A program made the translations under genes and the position numbers. Below are positions 54,593-64,000 of a stretch of 64,000 nucleotides of DNA, piece by piece. This DNA is from Eremomyces bilateralis CBS 781.70 (taxonomy: Eukaryota; Ascomycota; Dothideomycetes; Eremomycetales; Eremomycetaceae). The stretch covers positions 444,846-508,845 of the forward strand of contig NW_022985067.1 in the NCBI RefSeq assembly GCF_010015585.1. Direction: 5' to 3'. Position 1 is the first letter of the stretch. Each line of letters opens with the position of its first letter. The notes under the pieces are model-generated. The model was not told the DNA's origin. It saw only the letters and a program-made list of their open reading frames with translations, and ran no database searches.

Positions 54593-54961
54593 ATGAAATA
54601 TACTCTCCTTGCGTTGATACCCGTTGTACTCGGTCAATTGTGCAAGGACTCTGTAAATACCCCTGCCCAATATGTTATCACCCATCTGCCTCAAGTTATA
54701 GACAGGTTTTGCGAGGTCAGTGCCGCTTTCGTCCAAGGAGAAGAATATCCTTGTTATGGCTTTCGCCAATGGCGATTCGTAGACCCAGGCCTAAATATCA
54801 CACTGAGCGCCTCTACAAGTCTTCGCGGGCCTTCTACCTTTAGTAAAGACCAGTGCCTGATGGGGTTACGTACGATATATGATGCTTGTATACGCGGGGG
54901 GATTTACAACGATGAAGACTTTACTTGGAGAGTGGCTTTGAACTCTAGTATGGCACAATAA
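54593..54961 (+). CDS. Small secreted Cys-containing protein (effector-like)
   Basis: A single exon of 122 residues. The first 14-15 residues (MKYTLLALIPVVLG) form a signal peptide. The mature part has five Cys (in QLCKDS, DRFCEVS, YPCYGF, DQCLMG and YDACIRGG) and two N-glycosylation sequons (NITL, NSSM). No TM segment or GPI signal follows. The pattern of a short secreted, Cys-bearing, intronless protein in repeat-rich DNA is that of fungal effector-like or antimicrobial-type proteins, but I do not recognise a family and no activity can be inferred. The frame is intact in spite of the decayed surroundings. Confidence 0.65.
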   Translation: MKYTLLALIPVVLGQLCKDSVNTPAQYVITHLPQVIDRFCEVSAAFVQGEEYPCYGFRQWRFVDPGLNITLSASTSLRGPSTFSKDQCLMGLRTIYDACIRGGIYNDEDFTWRVALNSSMAQ

Positions 54962-55190
54962 TAACTACAAGCAACACGCTGTCTCCCTGTATCGGAGCAT
55001 TTCCGGTCCACAATTCACTAGATAGCTAAAACCTGTCGTCAGTGCCAAGCTTTCCACTTGCTTGAATTGGTGACATCCCAATACGGCTAGTGCCGTATGA
55101 AGTCACCTCCCATACTCCTAGATAAGTATAATTAGGGGAACTGCGCGAATCAGGGTGACTGCGAATTTTCTCACTATCAACGTTACACGT

Positions 55191-56046
55191 TTATGCCTCC
55201 GCTGCTCGAACGGGATTCCGATGTTCTTGCAGGGCCTTCTGTATCCGAAGAGCACGCTCGTCAAGCCCCTCATCTTCATCTGCCGGGACCTTCCAAATTG
55301 GAAGAGCACGCTCTTCAGGAGTGTATTCCTCCCTCAGGATCTTCCAAAACGACAGATCAGGCTCATTAATCCAACCTCCACCTACCAGGGCCTTCAAACC
55401 CCGATCGTCACCGACTATGGCCCTCCAATTCCAATTACGAGAATCCTCGTTTAGGCGGTTCAGGTGCTTCCGAGAATCCTCGTTCCTCCAAATCTGAAGA
55501 ACCCCCTCATCAATGTTCCCATCTTCGTCCCGCAGGGCCTTCCAAGCACCCACCTTTGGAGCCGTACACACTCCCTCAGTAGACTGATAGCCTCTGCATC
55601 CCGACCCTGCGCTTTGTACGTCTCCGCCAGGTTGCCCATGCTAGTCAGCGTGGATGGATGCTCTGTGCCAAGCACCCTCTTTGTCGTCTCCATCACTTGC
55701 ACCTTCAGCTCTTCGGCCTCCTTCCATCGGCCTTGATTCCGGTACGTCCCCGCCAGGTTGCCCATACTGGTCAGCCCTGGGGAGTGACATTGGCAATCTT
55801 CTGCATGTGCTTCTGCTTGATTTGGACAGCCTGATATACCAGTTTGACGTAAGGGGAGGGCAAACGGTCTGGAGTCAATCCTGCGAAGGCCTTATCCAGT
55901 TGGGTACCATTGATTCTTCGAAATATCAGGAGGTTGTGGACCTCATTTCTAAAGAACCGGCGCCACGCAATGGAAAAGTATGTATTCAACTTCACATTGA
56001 AAGAAGAAAGCTCATTGTCATACCAACTTCGAAGGATCGATGCCAA
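55191..56046 (-). pseudogene. TPR (kinesin-light-chain-like) repeat protein remnant
   Basis: The minus strand at 55765-55560 reads two 42-residue units, NLAGTYRNQGRWKEAEELKV QVMETTKRVLGTEHPSTLTS and the following MGNLAETYKAQGRDAEAISL LRECV. These are TPR_10/TPR_12 repeats as in the C-terminus of fungal NLR proteins and nephrocystin-like proteins. After the second unit the frame decays into a Trp/Arg/Glu-rich stretch (55571-55191) and before the first there is a separate frame (56046-55771; SILRSWYDNELSSFNV). No NB-ARC motif is present in the window. It is most likely the tail of a lost NLR-type gene. Upstream and downstream limits are uncertain. Confidence 0.5.
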
Positions 56047-56336
56047 GACTGGGTCCTAAAGGTCGTCGTAGGTCTTGAGGTCGATGGCTTTGTTCCTACA
56101 GGAATATCGCATTGGATTTATTCGCTCATCGGTCGTCCTGCTGCACAGTTGCCAAGCGCCTGCGGAGATAGGTGGGTTGGCAATAACCCAGTTGCTGCAT
56201 AAAGTCGCACGGCTTAAGCGTGATAGTTGGTTCTGATCGGCAGTTAGGTATAGCAGGGTCTATGTATTTAACCAGCACCATACCTATGTCTGGAGAGCGG
56301 ATTTCGTTGGTTGTTTTAGCGAGCCCAAGTCCAAGT

Positions 56337-57301
56337 TTAGACTCCACTATATAGTACCAGTGCTTTATTAAATCTTTCGAAGGTTTCGTATTCGTCGGAT
56401 GAGAGAACTGGCAAAACTCGATCGATAATCTCAGTCCAGACATGGTGTTTAGATCGAGACCTGGCTTCGAAATATTCTCGCTCAGGGATACTGAAACCAG
56501 AAGCCCCCCAGTCCAGGATAGCGACAATTTTGCATCGATCATCGACAAAAATATTGTCTGGATGTAAGTCGCCGTGCGAAAATACCTTCCGGTCGTCGCA
56601 AAGTGCCATCATTCTATCGACGAGAATCTGGTCGCTTTCGCTCAAGCATCCAGTTGGCCTTCCATTTTTAAGAGCTTCGACTAGGCCATCATTGTAATCC
56701 TTCCGGGATCGATAGGGACCGTACGTCTTGTCTGGCCTCCGATAACCTGGAAGGTGTTGGAAGAAAACATCTTGACATGGACCAGAACCCACGGAACCAA
56801 AATATTCAGCAGATAAACTCCTCCAACTCTTTATATATCCTCCCAACTCCTCAACGAGATTCTCTTTCTCCTGTTCTGTTATACCGCTCAGTACGTTCCA
56901 TAATGGTCGGCCGTCAATCTTGGACATAAGAATATACCCTTTCCCATCCTTCTCACATGCATTATACACCTTTGGGATGGGAACGTTGGTGTGGGAGGCT
57001 ACGAAACGCATCGCATCGGCCTCAAACATTGATACTCCGTGGCCTTTTTCAAGACCCGATCGAGATCCTTTAGGTACCACACTGGTCTGCCTATCATACC
57101 AGAGCAGAGATTTATGGCATTCAGCTTGTCGACAACTGTAATTTCTCCCGTATCTAGAATGACACTTCCCACCTCCGTCGGACCCAATGGACTCGTGCTG
57201 GACTCCGCATGTTAGCGACATTCATGGTGGAATGACGGGAACTATGAATACACGTACTATAGTGGGGGCGGGGGAACAGGATTGGGTTTAGTAGAGGTCA
57301 T
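56337..57301 (-). pseudogene. APH-type phosphotransferase with N-terminal frame breaks
   Basis: The C-terminal 230 codons (to TGA/TAG at 56337) are intact and show the APH fold: FVASHTNVPIPKVYNACEKD, then VFSHGDLHPDNIFVDDRCKI (catalytic HGDLHPDN) and VAILDWGASGFSIPEREYFE (metal-binding D). The N-terminus needs an intron (57198-57257) after MTSTKPNPVPPPPLY, giving TSPLGPTEVGSVILDTGEIT VVDKLN. From there the family pattern (LWYDRQTSVV, YLKDLDRVLKK, GHGVSMFEADAM) is split over three frames by small indels near 57120 and 57050. The gene therefore looks recently disabled, or the assembly has errors there. APH-like proteins are numerous in fungi, with unknown small-molecule substrates. Confidence 0.65.
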
Positions 57302-58171
57302 TTTGCGCGGTTAATTCTGGACTATACTTCAAAGGCATAAGACAAAATTTGCTGTACTTCACGATATCGTGGAGTTTGGTCGTTCACACCGATGCAGTGA
57401 CAAAGAAATCGGGGAGCAAAATAGCGTGATCCCTTACCTTAGCACGCTTAGGCCATGGTGGTAGTGCCTGAGGCAACGAACCGCGCTATACCTAATTGGT
57501 AATGTTCTCTACCAAATAGCCTGAGTGCCAGGTCATTGATTTTGGCCTAAGTCGAGATCGTTTGTATGAGAGCAATTTAACTACTTCAACCTCGATTTTC
57601 TCCACAACGAGGGTGTAATCCTGTATACCATACAGAGGTCAATATCACGGTGATGATGATGGTTAAGATGGTGATGGTGAGATCGCATACTATATTCTCC
57701 TAGCTAGACTCCTCTTCGTCGTCGTCGTCATTATCCACCGCTAGAGGCATCTTGCGACAAGCCAAGTGTCAGAGATCAGGATTTCAGGATATCTCTATTT
57801 TTCGGGGTCCGCCGGTCTCTCTACCGAGCCCCCATTTCTTAGTCGTACTTAGGTGGACTAGCCCCCATGGTTCCGTCGTGGTTCCCACGTGGAGGAGCAT
57901 CCCACACCCCACGATATCACCAACGCTTCTTTCTTTGCTTCTTCGCTCGTTTTGAGGAAACCAAGGTCCCCACGACCATCAATTGTATACAGAACATAAA
58001 AGATGAGCGTATTCTGTTGAAATTAGGGGAATTTAATGATATTATCTTTATTAAATTAGAAAACGTTCGAAATATTCGGATTGCAAAGGCGTTACTCAAA
58101 TTTGGCAGTTTTCTTGTGAAAATCACGCCAAGGAACTAGCTATGGAACAATAAGACAGGGCCCCCGGTTTG
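57302..58171. other. Intergenic between the APH gene and the pogo element
   Basis: 870 bases. Contains a gatgatgatgg/gatggtgatggtga low-complexity patch near 57645-57682 and a copy of aaatagcctgag at about 57520. No gene recognised. Confidence 0.4.
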
Positions 58172-59992
58172 TAACCACCCCAATTTGTAACCACTTCACA
58201 CACAGCAGCATCAACAACGGAGGACTGTAGATTCTCTATAATAACTCCACCAATATTGAATTTTATATATTATATCTGAAACTGTGAGCAAAGTGACTCG
58301 AATTCTGCTTTTTGCAGCTCTTCCGAAATTTTTTGCGCGTCAAATTTGGCCTTCTTCTTCGCCTCCTTTAACTCCGCTTGTCTTGCTTCTTCTTACGCAG
58401 CAACAATCTGATCAATCGTCGCAAATCGTTCATTTTGGTCGATTTGGACTCTTTTCCTTTTCTTAGACAATCCGCCTATGTCCTCCAGTGATTTTTCGAG
58501 CTTTGCAACTTGCGTTTTTAGTGTTGCGATTTCAACGTTCTTCTCTGAGAGTGCCTTCGCCAATTTCCCCTGTAAACCCCTGAAATCCCGCCCAGACATG
58601 TCCTCAAACTTTTGCCCCGTATACACGTCTTTCGGGCCTTTTGGTGTATTAAATATATAATCATATATGGGTTCTGGGGTCACATGACGTTGTATAGTAT
58701 GGTTCTCGTTTAATTGGGTGCTATTTAATACTTTGTGTGGGTTGAATGGGCAGATTCCGGTCCCCCTGAATTCAGCGCGGATATTATTGTTTATCAAAGC
58801 TTGAATGCGGGATTTATTATAAATGTTTATAAAATTATGCTTTTTAACTGGGGCAGAGTCGTCGAGGGAGCTCAATTGGGTTAATTCTTTGCGATACTTG
58901 CTCTTCAGGGCCGAAAAACAAGCGACATCTAGGGGCTGAAGTAGATGGGAGCAATGGGGAGGGAGATGTAGGATAATTACCTTATGATCCTTGTATAACT
59001 TCATGAATTCGACCGTCGCGTGCGACCCGTGCCCATCACAAATTAGGAGACGCCATTCCGTACGGTTTTTTGGTGCGGTCTCTGGGAGGAACTTCTTCTC
59101 TAACCATTTGAGCCCGATTTCGTTTGACGTCTAGGCGTTCTCTAAAACTGTCCAATGCCAGTCCTTCATGCTCGAGAGATCCGCAGGAAACCAGGTAGAT
59201 TGGAGGTTTTTGCCCTTGAAGATAATGAGCGGAGAGATCGCGCGGCTAACGGCTGAAATGGCCTCAATGATGGAGACCCATTTGTGGTCCTCCGGAGTTT
59301 TGATATAGGTCTTTTTCCTATTGCTCTTCCTCATCTTTTTCTCCTATATTGGTGCTAAGACACGCCCATTCATACCACACCCAAGCGCAATCCCGTGCTC
59401 GTCGAAATGCCAGATATTCTCCGTTTTGATGTGAAATTGGTCGATCAGGCTCTAGAGAAGGTTGAACCAGGCTGCTATGATTTCCTTGGACGAACAATTT
59501 ACGCGGGAAGCTTCGATTGATTGGCCCACCATTATTTTTATATGGGGGTTTCGCTTGAGGAATCCGTCCACCCAGTTCTTCCCGCAAGGTGTGTGGTCAC
59601 CATTTTCGCGGGCAATTGCTTCGGCCATCTGACGAACCCTGGCGTGGGAGGGGGCATTCGAAGCCCGGTCTTCTAGGGCTATCCATTCTGCTAGATATTG
59701 TTCTTGTACAGGAGACAGCTTCTGGAGCTTTTGGGCACCAATTTGGTGCGATTGTCGGTCTTTTTGGAGGCGCTTTTGGAGCGTGGAGTAGGTGACACCG
59801 TACTGGTCAGCGCACTTATGTATAGAGTCAAATTCTTTATTTATATAAGTCTGAATCGCGAGCTTTATAGCCTCTTCATTAACTTGAGGCATAGCGACAC
59901 ATTTTCAGCATGATTGTGTGGTGGTAGATGTATTCTATTGACCTATCCCATCTCCAGATTGAAGGGGTTTAGGTTACAAAGTGGGGTGGTTA
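58172..59992 (-). mobile_element. pogo/Fot1-type DNA transposon, 1.82 kb, complete ends
   Basis: Terminal inverted repeats of 21 bases (taaccaccccaatttgtaac c at 58172-58192; inverted copy at 59972-59992) differ at one position. Both outer ends begin with TA, the expected target for this superfamily. The interior carries one long minus-strand transposase frame (59892-58393). Size, ends and coding direction fit a Fot1/Pot2-like Tc1/mariner element. Confidence 0.85.
58393..59892 (-). pseudogene. pogo/Fot1-type transposase with three TAG stops
   Basis: One uninterrupted phase of 500 codons runs from ATG 59892 to TAA 58393. It has an HTH_psq/CENP-B DNA-binding part (EEAIKLAIQTYINKEFDSIH, YGVTYSTLQKRLQKDRQSH; GKNWVDGFLKRNP) and the DDE nuclease with its three Asp blocks: IWHFDEHGIALG, RLLICDGHGSHAT and LLQPLDVACFSALKSKY. 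The only breaks are TAG codons at 59452-59454, 59344-59346 and 59131-59133, each at a place where Gln is plausible (LL-SLIDQFH, API-EKKM, ENA-TSNEIG). CAG to TAG is a CpA-to-TpA change. There is no frameshift, so the element died by point mutation. The C-terminus has a coiled coil and a basic KKRKRVQ. Confidence 0.88.
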
Positions 59993-60399
59993 TGTCGCAT
60001 TACGCGGGGGTGATGATTAAGCAAGTTCGCTGCTTAAGCTCAGTTACTGTATAGACACAACGCATGTTGATATTGACGATTCCCATTGTATAGAAGAGAG
60101 TGTCCTCGCTAGCTAAACCGTTGAAGATAGGCAAATACATAGGAGAAGAGTGAGCAGTCCTAAATAGGCTTAGCCTAGGGGTAATGGGCAGTGAAAGGAA
60201 TGTTGCGTGGTAGTAGAAACGAACAGGGGCATCTTGCGACAGGTTACAAACCGGGGGTCCTGTCTTACGCAACCGCCTGATGATCCGAAGATTTCCCGCC
60301 TCCGCTGCTTGGTCCACCTGCTTCGACCTCACATATAAAACGCGCGTGGCAGGACAAGTGAAGCTGAATAGAGCTCGATATACTATCAGACATTGAGTC

Positions 60400-62668
60400 T
60401 CAATGGGAAAATCGGAAGTCCAGTCGGTGACTAGCAGTGTCCGTAGTATTGTATGTGTAGTCAACGCGCTCCTAAGATAATAGTCAGCAAACGACACGAA
60501 GCCCTGATCCTCAATAGATAGCACCCATAAAGCCAAACCTGGCATACTCACCTCGGGAGTCATCGCATTCCATTTGCGTTCACGAATTTTATTTTTGACA
60601 ACGTAGTATATCTTTGCGTTGAGAAACAGAGCAATGCTCAGTATGTTGATTCCAATCAAGACTTGGTTGCCTCGCTTGTACAACGGCTTGTCATCTTCAC
60701 GATAGATGTTTGCCGAGATGATGCTGGCAATTTGAGCGCATACTGGAACGGTGTCGTTAGGACTGGTGGTACCGGAAGCCAGAAGGAACATAGCTTACTG
60801 TTGAATAAAGCAGCAGATACGCTGCGAGAGCCAACGTTGTTCGAGTTTTTCGACACCCAAGCCCTATATAATGCCCAAAGTCATTAGATCTGGTGACGAA
60901 AGTTCCTGCCTATCTAACAGAGAGTGACACTTACACGTTAATAGCATAGGCAGATGGACCGCCCAGTAAAACCGTGAGTAGAGCATAAGTTGCCCATTGT
61001 TCTTTCATAAGACCTGGCCACACTCTAAGAGCAATAATGCAAGGAAGGGTCCATAAGGCTTGTATTATGCTGACAAGCCCGCGTTCATTTAATTTTTCGC
61101 TTAGCCGGGTAATGAGGATAAGAAAAATTATACTGGCCACCGCTGTTGGAATAGTAAGAAGGTTGGTGTGGAACTAAAGGCATTAGCTGGTGGAACGCCT
61201 GTTAGAGATAATACTTACTGTGCTAAACCCAATATTCCGAAGACTTTGCGTGAGATAAATAGTGGGTGGCCCCGATGGAACACCACAGATGGCGGCGAGC
61301 AAGTAAATCTTGATATACAGTTAGCATCCGCTGGTATCCCAGTTAAGAAGGTACCTACCGGCCAGAGATCATAATCTTTCAGTGCAGTCCATAGTCGACG
61401 TGGGGTGATTGCCTGTCGATTATGCATGTCTCCTATTGCCGTATATTAGTCTCGGCTCGCCTCGAGATATAGGTTTAAGTTACCTTTACTAGGATCTTCT
61501 CGCAGCACTCGGTTCACCACAATAGTAAGTTCGCGATCAGTAAACCATCCCTTAGGTCGAAACCACGTCTTTGTCTGGGCTGCAGAAGCCGGCATAAGGA
61601 AGAAGGCCGCAATGCCAATGACAAGTGTCATCGATCCTTCGATTAAGAAGATCCACCTGAAATTGTGTTAATCATTGTCTAAGAATGAAATAAATAGAAC
61701 TTTACCTCCAGCCTGCAATACCATGGTGGCCTTCGAGATGGAAGATTCCAAAGGCAAGGAGCGAAGCAATGATACCAGTGAGGCTTAAGGCTGTCCAGAA
61801 GTAGCTCAACCTAATGGGGAGCTCCCGGCCGGTGTAGAAGTAGGAGAGCCAAAGTATTAGGTCTGGGATGAAACCACCCTAGATTTGATTCAATCAGTAG
61901 GGAAGCATTATGGGAATCAGCTAATATACTTCAAGCATTCCAAGCAGAGAACGAGTTGCAAGAAATCCGGGTTTGCTTCGAAGTCCTGCTTGCGACATGG
62001 CGACTATGGACCATAAAACCATTTGGGTAGGAATCCAGCGGTCTGGACCGAACTTTTTCGAGATTAATTGAGACGGCAACTCGGCTAAGAGGAAAGATAC
62101 TAGGAACACGGTATGTCCAAGATTGAAATCTAATACTTTAAATCAGATATCATTAGAAAAGAAAGGGTCGGCCTACCCACCGTTAGTATTAAGGTGAAGA
62201 TCCTGTAAGAAAGTTCCTGAAACAGCTTGACCGATATTTCCACGATCAATCTGTAGACTGAAGAACATGATGCATGCCCACAAGCACACTATTATAAATA
62301 ATTATCAGTCGAGTCTGTAGATACTAGATAGTGTACATACCATGCCAGTCGAGTTTCCTGATGATCTTCTTCTCCTCTTCTTTTGTCCATGTGGCATCCG
62401 CGTCGAAAGCATGTCGACACTCGTATTTTGCTTTCTCATAGACACCAATATAGTAGTCTCGGACCTGGGGATCCGCAAAGGGATTGGCCGAAATGTCGAC
62501 TTCTCCAGTGGTCACGATAGCTCCTTCTTTGGTGATAATGTTGCCTTTTGTTGTCACCAACTTTGCGTCGTCCAAGACAACTTTTGTCACCGCATGCCCC
62601 ACGTCAACCTGTTCGGACGATAGGCTGGAGTCATCTTCCGACTTGTCCCTGGGGCGTTCGACTGTCAT
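60400..62668 (-). CDS. Dal5-type MFS transporter (anion:cation symporter family), 11 exons
   Basis: Exons: 62341..62668, 62181..62288, 61930..62129, 61706..61878, 61484..61656, 61359..61432, 61219..61308, 60935..61173, 60799..60863, 60552..60742, 60400..60471. All ten introns are GT-AG and every phase agrees, giving 570 residues. The family order is complete: acidic N-terminus, [85 protein letters not shown], a loop with [53 protein letters not shown] and [20 protein letters not shown]. It is like Dal5/Tna1/Liz1 permeases for allantoate, nicotinate, pantothenate or related anions; substrate unknown. It is intact between a dead transposon and repeats. Confidence 0.9.
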
Positions 62669-63479
62669 GGCGTTGTAGAGCAGGTAGGAATAGGGGTTCG
62701 TCCTAATTCTTCTCAGTAGATGGATCGGGGAGGAAGAAGGGTCAAATATACTTCTCGAGATCTACAGTCTAAACCCAGTAACAACTGGTGTAGCAACGGG
62801 TGTAAGAATCATGTTCTCCTCTCATCCTTTGCATGGGAACCAAGAATAGCATGACATCCATAGTAAGTATGATGTGCTTGATATGCTTTCAGTATTGGAG
62901 ATGCAGGCCAAAACCCACCTCTTCTCTAGTAAGAATGATGTGATTAATAGGAGTATCCATTTTCGGAGATGCAGGCCAAGTCCTCCCCTTCCATGGCATC
63001 GATGGCCCACGATGTGAAAGTACTCGGTTGTAACGAACGCCGGAGTGATCTACTCATCTTCCTATGCATAGTAAGTTGGTAACTAGGAATTGTTCAAGTT
63101 GAAGACTTGGGATTCATTCAAGTAGTTAAGTTCTTCTGGATGATAGAACTATTTACATGACATATTCCAATTTAGGAATGTGTCAATTGCACCACATGAT
63201 GGTTGCTTCCAACAGGAATTACATGGCGTCCATAGTGAGTGTGAGGTGATTCCAAGGATTTCTGTAACAATTTTTGGAGATGCAGGCCAAGTCCACTTCT
63301 TCCATAACATGCATAATAAGGAATGATGCAGTAGTAACAACCGCAGGAGTGATGTGCTGGCTCTCTCTTCCTATGCATAGTAACCAGGAATAATAGAACA
63401 TCCAGGGCGATTATGATGCGATCAATCAGCTTACAGTAACCACAATCTAAGATGCAAGTAGAGGCTGTTCTCTGCTACG
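62669..63479. repeat. Nested tandem duplication, about 310-bp period
   Basis: ggagatgcaggccaa occurs at 62897-62911, 62965-62979 and 63276-63290. cttcctatgcatagtaa occurs at 63058-63074 and 63367-63383. A block like catccatagtaagtatgatg occurs near 62855 and 63228. The second and third copies are offset by about 310 bases, and the first by 68, so an older short duplication lies within a later longer one. There is no coding capacity. The left edge includes the promoter of the MFS gene. Confidence 0.65.
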
Positions 63480-63481
63480 CC

Positions 63482-63590
63482 TAGAGCTCCGAAATGAATA
63501 AATGAATACGAATATGGCCCTTATTCATATTCGCTCTTCACGAATATGAATAATATGAATATTATTCATATGAATAAGTTCGAACCCCTG
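63482..63590. mobile_element. Possible short hAT-like miniature element
   Basis: AT-rich sequence with gaatatgaataatatgaatattattcatatgaataa-type palindromes is bounded on the left by tagagctccgaaatgaata, close to the end of the hAT remnant, and on the right by ttcgaacccctg, which inverted (caggggttcgaa) is a weaker match. No target duplication was found. It resembles the 47664 element in style. Confidence 0.4.
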
Positions 63591-63679
63591 CCTGTTGGCC
63601 AACCACCTACTTGGCCAGTATCACCATCTTCACCACCATCACCAAACGCGTAATATCTCAACCACCATATCGTATTACG

Positions 63680-64000
63680 ATGTCAAATTCAGAGGAGATA
63701 CTCCTACAGGCTATCCATGCCGTAGAGACCGGTCAATGCAAATCACAAAATGAAGCTGCGGCCCTATTCAAGGTCAATCGAGCTACGCTTCAAAACCGCC
63801 TCAAGGGCATGCAATCGCGCTCTACAGCTCAACAATCGAACCAACGCCTTACACCGGTGCAAGAGAGGTTTTTAGTCGACTGGATACTTGAGAGTGACGC
63901 TCAAGGATTCCCCCCTACCCACGCACGTCTGCGTGAAATGGCCGCGCGAGTTCTAGAGCTTCAGGGTGATTCTACACCCCTTGGGAAGAATTGGATACCA
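63680..64000 (+). CDS. pogo-type transposase, N-terminal part
   Basis: An ATG at 63680 opens a frame that is clear to the window end (107 codons). It reads EEILLQAIHAVETGQCKSQN EAAALFKVNRATLQNRLKGM, an HTH_psq domain, followed by a CENP-B-type segment (LTPVQERFLVDWILESDAQG FPPTHARLREMA) and LGKNWIP. The layout matches the N-terminus of the transposase at 59892 but the sequence is clearly another subfamily. No stop codon occurs, so it may be an intact copy; the DDE part lies outside the window. Confidence 0.82.
   Translation, partial: MSNSEEILLQAIHAVETGQCKSQNEAAALFKVNRATLQNRLKGMQSRSTAQQSNQRLTPVQERFLVDWILESDAQGFPPTHARLREMAARVLELQGDSTPLGKNWIP

Noticed and set aside
57752-57955. A 67-codon + frame
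   Set aside because: No family resemblance and no promoter or splice support; probably chance.
62855-63383. Could the spaced repeats be a CRISPR array
   Set aside because: Irregular spacing, only two or three degenerate copies, and a eukaryotic setting.

Overview
The window is nuclear DNA of a filamentous ascomycete, most likely a Eurotiomycete of the Aspergillus/Penicillium kind. The evidence is short GT-AG introns of about 45-65 bases, branch points of the CTAAC type, conserved gene families (Erb1, Bgl2-type GH17, Ssk2/SskB MAPKKK, Dpb4, Gle1, Cus2/Tat-SF1), a dispersed 5S rRNA-like copy whose core resembles Aspergillus 5S, and C-to-T type decay of transposons. The genus is inference. Exon coordinates were worked out by hand from reading frame, splice consensus and protein-family expectation.

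Left part (1 to about 38.7 kb) is conserved, gene-dense, mostly GC-rich sequence. In order: erb1 (partial, -), a small mitochondrial-type protein (+), a secreted GH17 beta-1,3-glucanase (+), a DHA1-type MFS transporter (-), a five-exon DUF6590 protein (-), an unrecognised coiled-coil protein (+), a CorA-like pseudogene (-), a 14-TM DHA2-type MFS pump (-), a 74-residue Cys-rich protein (-), a SUZ-domain protein (-), an unrecognised Pro/Ser-rich protein (+), Dpb4 (-, broken by an assembly gap), the HOG-pathway MAPKKK (-), Cus2/Tat-SF1 (-), Gle1 (+), a signal-peptide/TM/SH3 membrane protein (-) and a CorA-like gene (-) with a hairpin inside its last intron.

Right part (about 39 to 64 kb) is an accessory, repeat-rich stretch. 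It holds a small Cys-rich protein, a divergent 5S rRNA copy, a DUF6589-type remnant, a hAT remnant, an intact atypical kinase, a decayed multicopy gene of unknown family with an inverted partial copy 8 kb away, at least four miniature or foldback elements (one hAT-type with a clean 8-bp target duplication), an SDR oxidoreductase, a Tc1 fragment, a secreted alpha/beta hydrolase, a small secreted Cys-rich protein, TPR and APH-kinase remnants, a 1.8-kb pogo/Fot1-type element killed by three TAG codons, an intact 11-exon Dal5-type MFS transporter, a nested tandem duplication, and the start of a second pogo-type transposase that runs off the window. All assigned in-frame stops in the transposons are TAG and are explained by CpA-to-TpA or TpG-to-TpA change, as expected from mild RIP.

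The left half supplies housekeeping functions: ribosome biogenesis, replication, splicing, mRNA export, osmostress signalling and wall remodelling. The right half combines mobile DNA with adaptable functions (transport, secreted enzymes, orphan kinases). I found no secondary-metabolite core enzyme, CRISPR array or tRNA. The best candidates for something undescribed are the multicopy unknown gene at 44.7-46.9 kb with its associated repeats, the foldback family, and the intronic hairpin.
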